This document shows, piece by piece, positions 1-5,899 of a stretch of 12,490 nt of DNA (position 1 is its first letter; every line of letters begins with the position of its first letter). The notes beneath the pieces were generated by a model. It made no database searches and was not told the DNA's origin. It was given only the letters and a program-made list of their open reading frames with translations. The DNA is taken from NCBI GenBank assembly GCA_964522665.1, contig CAZFVY010000148.1:1-12490 (forward strand), given 5' to 3'. The translations under genes and the position numbers were made by a program. The stretch comes from CAZFVY01 sp964522665. GTDB taxonomy: Bacteria; Verrucomicrobiota; Verrucomicrobiia; Limisphaerales; CAZFVY01.

Positions 1-5
1 AAAAG

Positions 6-90
6 TGGTGCGGTTAGCAGGACTTGAACCTGCACGCCTTGCGGCACTACCACCTCAAAGTAGCGTGTCTGCCAATTCCACCATAACCGC
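6..90 (-). tRNA. tRNA-Leu (anticodon GAG), complete, CCA encoded
   Basis: Read on the minus strand, the sequence folds as a class II tRNA. The 7-bp acceptor stem GCGGTTA/TAACCGC is perfect (84-90 with 10-16), followed by discriminator A and an encoded CCA (6-8). The anticodon stem CTACT/GGTAG encloses the loop TTGAGGT, giving anticodon GAG at 54-56. The long variable arm (GCC-GCAA-GGC) and the T arm GCAGG-TTCAAGT-CCTGC are intact, and the D arm has the usual GG. The long variable arm, the anticodon and the likeness to bacterial leucine tRNAs make the call firm. It would decode CUC and CUU. A short T run on the transcribed strand begins just after the CCA and leaves the window. Confidence 0.97.
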
Positions 91-151
91 AAACCTACCC
101 GCGCAGGATGGCCGACCCCCAAGCCGTCCGCAAGCCGAAAGTCGATCGGAA

Positions 152-160
152 AAATCGGCC
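152..160. repeat. left target-site duplication of the MITE
   Basis: AAATCGGCC directly abuts the left inverted repeat and is repeated exactly at 276-284, directly abutting the right inverted repeat. The match stops at nine bases, because position 151 (A) faces element base 275 (C). Confidence 0.75.
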
Positions 161-275
161 GGGCGCATCTCATTTTTTTGACAGGTCGATAATTTGGGAG
201 GGAAGCGGGAAGAGGGGAAATCAGCGTCGGATGCGCCAAATCCACAGCAGACCGTCAAAAAAATGAGATGCGCCC
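161..275. mobile_element. MITE-like non-autonomous element, 115 bp
   Basis: The two ends are a perfect 22-bp inverted repeat (161-182 and 254-275), beginning GGGCGCATCTC and containing a run of seven T. The element is bounded exactly by a 9-bp direct repeat, AAATCGGCC, at 152-160 and 276-284, which is what target-site duplication on insertion looks like. The 71-bp interior has no coding capacity, so movement would need a transposase supplied in trans. The parent family is not identified; 9-bp duplications occur in several insertion-sequence families, for example the IS10/IS50 group of IS4. The perfect ends and intact duplication suggest recent insertion. It lies 70 bp upstream of tRNA-Leu, so it may interrupt or alter that gene's promoter region. 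Confidence 0.8.
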
Positions 276-284
276 AAATCGGCC
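276..284. repeat. right target-site duplication of the MITE
   Basis: This is the second copy of AAATCGGCC, abutting the outer base of the right 22-bp inverted repeat. Together with 152-160 it fixes the element borders. Confidence 0.75.
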
Positions 285-458
285 AAACTGCGGCTTCCAG
301 TGGTTGAGATTCCGGGAATTGTTTTGGGCGCGAAGGTCGTTCGAGACCGCTCGCGCGGGCTCGCGGCCGCTGGCGCGGGCGTGCCAGCGCGGCGCGGCTG
401 TATTACCCGTCGGCACGCGAGCGGCGCCAACTCGAAACGCGCCCGACCAGAGCCTCGC
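285..458. other. intergenic stretch downstream of the decarboxylase; one GC hairpin
   Basis: I see no convincing gene between the MITE and the decarboxylase stop; open frames here lack family resemblance. A 7-bp inverted repeat CGCTGGC/GCCAGCG (368-374 and 383-389, 8-nt loop) lies downstream of the minus-strand decarboxylase. It could help end that transcript, but no T run follows it on the minus strand, so a terminator call is weak. Confidence 0.35.
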
Positions 459-2096
459 TCACAAACGCCGCGCGAGGCGTTGGGCGAAGCGTTGCATGGC
501 CGGGGAGCGATCCTGCGGGTCGAGCTGCACGTCGAGCAGGCAGAATGATTCGGTGTGCCGTTCGGCGTCGCGCAGCGCCTGATCGAGTTGCTCTTCTGTC
601 GCGACTTCGAAGCCGCGGCCGGCGCCCAGGACCTCCGGGACCCGGGCGAATTTCCAGGGCCAGACGTCGTTGAACGGCCCGTCGAGGATTTGGCGCTCGG
701 TGCTGAAGCCGTGGTTGTTCAGCACGATCACGATCGGATTGAGGCCGTAGCGCGCGGAGGTCGCCAATTCCATGCCGGTCATCTGAAACGCGCCGTCGCC
801 GACCAGGACCAGCGGCCGCAACTTCGGGTTCGCCAGTTGCGCGCCGACGCTCGCCGGCGTGGCGAATCCCATCGACGCGTAATAGGCCGGCCCCAGGAAT
901 TCGGTCCGCTCGCGAATGTAGAGGTCCGCCGCGGCGAACAACGAGTCGCCGACGTCCGCGATGACGACCGTCTCTTCCGTGATGAATTGGTTGAGCCGCT
1001 GGAAGAGGCGTTCGATGGTCACCGGGGTTTTTCCGGGCCGGATTTTGAAGGCGGCGGGCGGTTGCGGATGCGGAATGCGCGGCGTCGGTCGGCGCCGCAG
1101 GCGGGCGCGCAGGAGGCTCCGGATGAAATCGGCGAGGCCCACGTTTTCAAACGTGTGGTAGCCGATGGCAAGCCGTTCACTGGTGGCGTTGATCGAGCGG
1201 CCCTGATCGAGGCGGGCCGTGTAAACGCCCAAATTGATGTCCGTCATGAACGCGCCCAACATCAGCACGCAATCGCTGTTCTCGACGTAACGCCGAACGT
1301 CATCCCGCCCCATCGCCCCCTCGTAAACGCCGAGGCAGAGGGGATGCTGTTCCCCGAGGACTGATTTGCCGAGCAACGTCGCCGCCACCGGAAAACCGCC
1401 CTTCGTGGCCAGCCGCGCCAGTTCGCCTTGCAGGCCGAATCGGTGCAGTTCAACCCCGGCGAGGATGACCGGACGTTTCGCGGCATTCAGCCGCGCGACC
1501 GCCTCGGCCAGCGCGGCGGCGAGCGAGCGCGGATCGCTGACCTCCTTCGGTTCAGCCGGCTTATGATGCGGCGCTCCCCGCACGCCGACCAAATCGCGCG
1601 GCAACTCCAGATAGACCGGCCGTTTGTAGCGGGTGGCCGCGTGGAGCACGCGGTCAATCTCCTGCAGGGCCGTCTGCGGGTCGTTCAACGCCGCCGACGC
1701 GACCGTCAATTGTTCAAAAACCTTCTTCTGCGTATCGAACTCGCGGACCTTGTGGTGCAGCAACGGGTTCTTCTCCCGTTCATTCATCCCCGGCGCCCCG
1801 CTGATGACGACCACCGGCGATTTCTCGGCGAACGCTCCGGCGACGGGATTGGCGACCTTCAAGCCGCCGACGCAATAGGTGATGCAGACGGCGCCCAAGC
1901 CGCGGACCCGCGCGTAGGCGTCGGCGGCAAAACCGGCGCCCTGTTCGTCGCAGGTGTTGATGATCTGCAACGGCCCCCGCTGGAGCAGTTCATAAAACCC
2001 GAGCACGTAATCCCCTGGCAGGCCGAACACATGCCGCACCCCGTGGTCGTGCAGCCGTTGGATCAGGTAGGAACCGATGGTCGTGGGGTCGCTCAT
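459..2096 (-). CDS. ThDP-dependent 2-keto acid decarboxylase (phenylpyruvate/indolepyruvate decarboxylase-like)
   Basis: The 545-residue protein has the three-domain layout and normal length of non-oxidative 2-keto acid decarboxylases, which turn a 2-keto acid into an aldehyde and CO2 with thiamine diphosphate and magnesium. The activating glutamate is Glu51 (CDEQGAGFAADAYAR). The His-His pair typical of pyruvate/indolepyruvate decarboxylases is His114-His115 (LLHHKVREFDTQ). The cofactor-binding GDG...NN motif is Gly433-Asp434-Gly435 to Asn460-Asn461. The stretches EKSPVVVISGAPG and GDGAFQMTG recall the Azospirillum phenylpyruvate decarboxylase, so an aromatic keto acid is a reasonable substrate, but pyruvate or branched keto acids cannot be excluded. 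The ATG at 2096 lacks a clear Shine-Dalgarno site. The gene lies 158 bp downstream of the minus-strand lipoprotein gene, with no evident functional link. Family assignment is firm; substrate is inferred. Confidence 0.92.
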   Translation of the reverse strand: MSDPTTIGSYLIQRLHDHGVRHVFGLPGDYVLGFYELLQRGPLQIINTCDEQGAGFAADAYARVRGLGAVCITYCVGGLKVANPVAGAFAEKSPVVVISGAPGMNEREKNPLLHHKVREFDTQKKVFEQLTVASAALNDPQTALQEIDRVLHAATRYKRPVYLELPRDLVGVRGAPHHKPAEPKEVSDPRSLAAALAEAVARLNAAKRPVILAGVELHRFGLQGELARLATKGGFPVAATLLGKSVLGEQHPLCLGVYEGAMGRDDVRRYVENSDCVLMLGAFMTDINLGVYTARLDQGRSINATSERLAIGYHTFENVGLADFIRSLLRARLRRRPTPRIPHPQPPAAFKIRPGKTPVTIERLFQRLNQFITEETVVIADVGDSLFAAADLYIRERTEFLGPAYYASMGFATPASVGAQLANPKLRPLVLVGDGAFQMTGMELATSARYGLNPIVIVLNNHGFSTERQILDGPFNDVWPWKFARVPEVLGAGRGFEVATEEQLDQALRDAERHTESFCLLDVQLDPQDRSPAMQRFAQRLARRL

Positions 2097-2254
2097 AAAT
2101 AGGAGAAGAAGTTAGCTTCCAGCGCGGTTAATGCTTCAAGGCCACGCTTGAGCGCCACCGTTCGTTTCAGGGTAACCGGCGAAACGCAAAAAACCAAGGC
2201 CCAGCGACGATAGTCGAATGCCCGTCGCCATGCGTCTCCTCAATCGCAAAGCTC

Positions 2255-4144
2255 CTATCGCCGCGAATCCTGCCGGGGATTGCTCGGACTGGATGGAGCG
2301 GAGGATGACGCGGCCGGCGGTGGCGGCGGTGGCGGCGCCGCATGGGCGGCCGGCGCGGACGCGGAAGCCGCGTTATGATCGGGCACGACCGACCGCGGTT
2401 CCGACGCCCGGCTACCGGGCGCCGGGTACGGCGGCGGATTCTCGGCCGACTGGGGATTCGGCTGGCGGCTGGCGTTGGGGTACGACTGGAAACCACTTTC
2501 CGGATCGCCGACCGGGCGGCGCGGTTCGTTTCGTCCGGGTTGCGGCCAGGCGGTCGCCGCTCCGCGGTTGGGAGCCTGCCAGGCGCCATTCGGTTGCGCG
2601 GGCCAACCGGCGGCCGGGCGCGCCGCATTCGAAGGCTGCGTGGGATAGGCCGATCGCGGGCGATTGTAATAGCTCGGCGGCGTGTATTCTTCGCCGGCGG
2701 CGTCCGCTCGGCGCGGCGCGGGCCGATTCGGCGGTGGCTCAGTCGCGGCGAAGCCCTCGGCGTAAGGGCGGCTGGAAGCGTACTCCCGCCCGACGGAAGG
2801 GTAGCGCGGATAATCCGCCGCGCTCGCGAGGGTCGTTCGGGGAGCTTCGTCACGTCCACGCGAGGCGGCCGACCCGCTCGCCGGCGCCGGCGCCGGCGTG
2901 CGCGGTCGATAGACGACCAGCGAATTGCCGTCCGTCGAGACCCGCTCGGGCCGGAAGACGCGTTGTCTGCCCGGTTCAAATTCGCTGACGATTAAGGTGC
3001 GGATTTCACTGCGGCTCACCGCGGCCACGCGCTCGAGGGGAACCCCGGCGTTGATCACCCGATGGCCGTCCACGTGGAGGTAATTATTGACCACCACGGA
3101 GCGCTCGAAACACCGGTTGATCTGCGGCCGCGGAAGCCGGTGGCGCGCCATCCAGCGATCACAAAGAAAGGCCTCGGGCACGAAGGTGTACGTGAGCGCC
3201 GAAAGTCCGAAATCGTAGTCCGCCGCCACCGGTTGGCCGTTGAACGCCAAGCCCCCGCCCGGTTCGGCGAACGCCCCTGGCGGCAACGGCGCCCAGCCGC
3301 AATTGGCGCCCGCCTGCCGCCAGATCACCCAGCCCGGACCCCACTGCAAGTCCGGGGCCCAGACCCATCCCGAGCGCGGATGCCGGAACCAGCGGCCATA
3401 ATGGAACGCCGCGCCGCCCCACGTATAGTCCGAGAGCCAATACCAGCCCCGGTCGGTGCTCAACCAACGACCCCGGTCGGAATACGGCTGCCAATTCGGA
3501 TCACTGACCGCGCACGTGGGCTGCCAGCACCAGCCGGAGCCCGGCAGTTCGAGCCACGAACCATACGGCGCCAGCGTGGTATAGAAGAAATTGTAGGTGA
3601 TCGACTGTATCGGCGGCGCGGGACTGTCCTGCGCGATCACCGGTAGCGGTAATTGCGCCGGGACGATCGGCGTCTCCGGCGGGGCGTTCGTATCGACCGT
3701 CGGCGGCGGCGGAACATCCGCGGGAACATTGTCGGCCACGACCGGTCCGGATTCACCGGCCGTTTTGCCGTGGTGAATCATCGCGGCGATAACCGGCGCC
3801 GAGACGCCGAGGTCGGAGAGATAGACGATTTCGTCGGAACTAAGCTGGTATTCGGCTTTCGAATTCTCGACATAAGCCAGCAACACGGAGTCGCCGATGC
3901 CTGATTCGGCCAGTTCGACGATTTCGTTCAGCGCGGGCGGGAGCTTGAGATTGGCGGGCGGGACCCGTTGCAGCGGTTCCTGGGAAAGGTCGAATTCGTT
4001 CGTGTCAACCGCTTCCGGCGCAGGCGCTTGGGCCACGGTCGTATCGGCGTCAGTTTTGACCGCCTTCGGCTGGCACCCCGAGAACAACGTCAGCCCGCCC
4101 AGCGCCACGACCGCGAGGAGAACCCGCGAGAACCGAGTTTTCAT
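2255..4144 (-). CDS. lipoprotein with W/Y-rich DUF6600-like domain and proline-rich tail
   Basis: I chose the ATG at 4144 because it starts a lipoprotein signal (MKTRFSRVLL..., lipobox LFSG-Cys24) and has AAGGA a few bases upstream; the frame remains open to 4243 but the extra residues look random. The product is 629 residues. Residues about 70-127 form a small helical region (ALNEIVELAE to MIHHGK). Residues about 193-290 are dense in Trp, Tyr and Gly with repeated motifs (APYGSW, GRWLSTDRGWYWLSDY, HYGRWFRHPRSGWVWAP, GWAPLPPG), as in DUF6600-type proteins. From about 416 to the end the chain is rich in Pro, Ala, Arg and Ser and probably disordered. It is expected to be anchored in a membrane facing the periplasm or surface. 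The domain's function is not known to me. The next gene upstream is divergent. Confidence 0.85.
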   Translation of the reverse strand: MKTRFSRVLLAVVALGGLTLFSGCQPKAVKTDADTTVAQAPAPEAVDTNEFDLSQEPLQRVPPANLKLPPALNEIVELAESGIGDSVLLAYVENSKAEYQLSSDEIVYLSDLGVSAPVIAAMIHHGKTAGESGPVVADNVPADVPPPPTVDTNAPPETPIVPAQLPLPVIAQDSPAPPIQSITYNFFYTTLAPYGSWLELPGSGWCWQPTCAVSDPNWQPYSDRGRWLSTDRGWYWLSDYTWGGAAFHYGRWFRHPRSGWVWAPDLQWGPGWVIWRQAGANCGWAPLPPGAFAEPGGGLAFNGQPVAADYDFGLSALTYTFVPEAFLCDRWMARHRLPRPQINRCFERSVVVNNYLHVDGHRVINAGVPLERVAAVSRSEIRTLIVSEFEPGRQRVFRPERVSTDGNSLVVYRPRTPAPAPASGSAASRGRDEAPRTTLASAADYPRYPSVGREYASSRPYAEGFAATEPPPNRPAPRRADAAGEEYTPPSYYNRPRSAYPTQPSNAARPAAGWPAQPNGAWQAPNRGAATAWPQPGRNEPRRPVGDPESGFQSYPNASRQPNPQSAENPPPYPAPGSRASEPRSVVPDHNAASASAPAAHAAPPPPPPPAASSSAPSSPSNPRQDSRR

Positions 4145-4500
4145 AATGTCCTTCACGTTTGGCGGGCCATCGCCCGCCTTGGCCGGGGGCAAACGTCCTC
4201 GGTCGTTAAACCGCAAGCTTACTGCAATTAATGGACTGGTCAAACCGCGGACGTATTCAGCGCCCGCTCACCAGCGTTCCCGCCCGTCACCGACCGACCA
4301 TGTTTGCGCCATCGTCACTCGGCGGCGTCCCGCAACCCTGCGACGGGCCGGCTCGGCTGGCAAGCGCAAGCCTGCGACCGTTTACCGCTTGGACGGCGAG
4401 AGCAGGCTCTTCCCCACCAACACCGGAGAAGCGCAACGGTTTCGGTCGAAAAACCCCGCTGGCGTTCCGACCGCGCGTCCGCTACGGTTCGTCCGCTGCC
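4145..4500. other. divergent intergenic region; probable promoters for both flanking genes
   Basis: This 356-bp stretch separates the minus-strand lipoprotein from the plus-strand phosphodiesterase-like gene and must carry promoters for both. I see no clear -35/-10 pair. The plus-strand frame of the downstream gene is open back to an ATG at 4231, but the encoded 90 residues are low-complexity and unlike the family, so I treat them as non-coding. The most AT-rich part is 4203-4233, closer to the lipoprotein start. Confidence 0.4.
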
Positions 4501-5898
4501 ATGCAACGCACCGCGGTCCTGAATGTCGTCGGTTTGAGCCGTTCTCTGCTCGGCCCCCGCACGCCTCGTCTCGACGCCTTCCGGCAAAAAGGCGTTTTTG
4601 CCACAATCGACCCCGTCCTCCCGGCGGTTACCTGTTCGGCCCAATCGACCTATCTGACGGGCCTCGCGCCGACCCAGCACGGCATCGTAGCGAACGGTTG
4701 GTATGACCGCGATCTGGCGGAAGTCCAGTTTTGGAAACAGTCGAATCACCTCGTGCGCGGGCGCAAGCTCTGGGAGGAGTTGCGCGCGTTGGACCCCAAG
4801 TTCACCTGCGCCAAACTCTTTTGGTGGTACAACATGTATTCGACGGCGGATTACTCGATCACGCCGCGGCCGATGTATCCGGCGGACGGGCGCAAGGTGT
4901 TCGACATTTACGCGGCGCCGTTTGCCATACGCACGGCGATCAAGCAGGACCTCGGCGAGTTTCCGTTTCCCGCGTTTTGGGGGCCGGCGGCGGGAGTGGA
5001 TTCACCGCAGGCGCGGGCGGACGGCGTCTCCCGCTGGATCGCTGAATCGGCGCGTTGGATCGAGAACCGCCACCAACCGACGCTCAACCTCGTCTATCTC
5101 CCCCACCTCGATTACAATCTTCAGCGGCTCGGACCAGAGCACCCGAGCATTGAGCGTGATTTGCGCGCGATCGACGACATTGTCGGCGGGCTGATTGATT
5201 TTTTCCAAAAGCGCGGCGTCAAGGTGATCATCCTGTCGGAATACGGCATCTCGGCGGTGGACACGCCGATCCATCTGAACCGCCTTTTCCGGGAGCAAGG
5301 CTGGCTGGCGATCAAGGATGAGTTAGGCCTTGAACTGCTCGACTGCGGCGCGAGCAAGGTCTTCGCCGTCGCCGATCATCAACTGGCCCACATCTATTTG
5401 AATGATCCCACGCTCGAGCCGAAAGTCCGCGCGCTGCTTGAACGGCAGCCCGGCGTCGCCGAAGTCTTGGACGCCGCGGGCAAAGCGCGCGCCGGCCTGG
5501 CGCACGCGCGCGCGGGCGATCTGGTGGCCGTCGCGGCGGAGCGCGCGTGGTTCACTTATTATTATTGGACGGACGACGCCCTGGCGCCAGATTTCGCGCG
5601 GTGCGTCGATATTCACCGCAAGCCGGGTTACGACCCGGTGGAACTTTTTCTCGACCCGGCCATCCCACTGGTGAAGTTGAAAATCGTGCGTCGATTACTG
5701 CAGAAGAAGCTCGGGTTTCGCATGTTGATGGACGTCATCCCGCTTGACGCGACGCTGATAAAAGGCTCGCATGGCCGAAGGCCGACGCTTGACGCGGAGT
5801 GGCCGATTATCATCGGGGAAAGCCCGTTGCGCCTCCCCGAAAGGCCATTGTCTGCGACTGAAGTTTATGGTGTGCTGAAGCATGCTTTGTTGGATTGA
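4501..5898 (+). CDS. type I phosphodiesterase/nucleotide pyrophosphatase-like protein (ebo-cluster EboF-like), degenerate metal site
   Basis: The start at 4501 gives 465 residues beginning MQRTAVLNVVGLSRSLLG, matching the first strand of the alkaline-phosphatase superfamily; there is no signal peptide, so it is probably cytosolic. The nucleophile region is PAVTCSAQSTYLTG (Thr44), followed by APTQHGIVANGWYD. Further landmarks are YLPHLDYNLQRLGP (Asp204), ILSEYGI (Glu247-Tyr248) and KGSHGR (His424). Compared with standard nucleotide pyrophosphatases, the first metal Asp is Val10, the His after Asp204 is Gln208, and the Asp-His pair is Glu-Tyr; only Thr44, Asp204 and His424 remain. From memory, this variant resembles the phosphodiesterase-like member of ebo clusters, linked to export of metabolite precursors, but no other ebo gene is visible. 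The stop lies 1 bp before the next gene's start, so the two are probably co-translated. No Shine-Dalgarno site is clear. Catalytic activity is uncertain. Confidence 0.85.
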   Translation: MQRTAVLNVVGLSRSLLGPRTPRLDAFRQKGVFATIDPVLPAVTCSAQSTYLTGLAPTQHGIVANGWYDRDLAEVQFWKQSNHLVRGRKLWEELRALDPKFTCAKLFWWYNMYSTADYSITPRPMYPADGRKVFDIYAAPFAIRTAIKQDLGEFPFPAFWGPAAGVDSPQARADGVSRWIAESARWIENRHQPTLNLVYLPHLDYNLQRLGPEHPSIERDLRAIDDIVGGLIDFFQKRGVKVIILSEYGISAVDTPIHLNRLFREQGWLAIKDELGLELLDCGASKVFAVADHQLAHIYLNDPTLEPKVRALLERQPGVAEVLDAAGKARAGLAHARAGDLVAVAAERAWFTYYYWTDDALAPDFARCVDIHRKPGYDPVELFLDPAIPLVKLKIVRRLLQKKLGFRMLMDVIPLDATLIKGSHGRRPTLDAEWPIIIGESPLRLPERPLSATEVYGVLKHALLD

Positions 5899-5899
5899 T

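Noticed and set aside
555..2102. Long plus-strand open frames opposite the decarboxylase (555-1364 and 1428-2102)
   Set aside because: They are antisense to a gene with clear family motifs and encode Arg/Ala-rich sequence without resemblance; high GC produces such frames.
2109..2139. Possible promoter for the decarboxylase (TTGAAG and TAACTT on the minus strand)
   Set aside because: The boxes are 19 bases apart and the -10 match is poor.
2163..2186. CGTTTC/GAAACG hairpin between the two minus-strand genes
   Set aside because: The stem is only 6 bp with a 12-nt loop, and the T run lies on the wrong side for a minus-strand terminator.
2167..2995. Arginine/proline-rich open frames on both strands over the lipoprotein tail
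   Set aside because: They are alternative frames of the proline-rich coding region and have no signal or domain features.
4231..4500. N-terminal extension of the phosphodiesterase-like protein from the ATG at 4231
   Set aside because: The extra 90 residues are low-complexity and the family fold begins exactly at the ATG at 4501.
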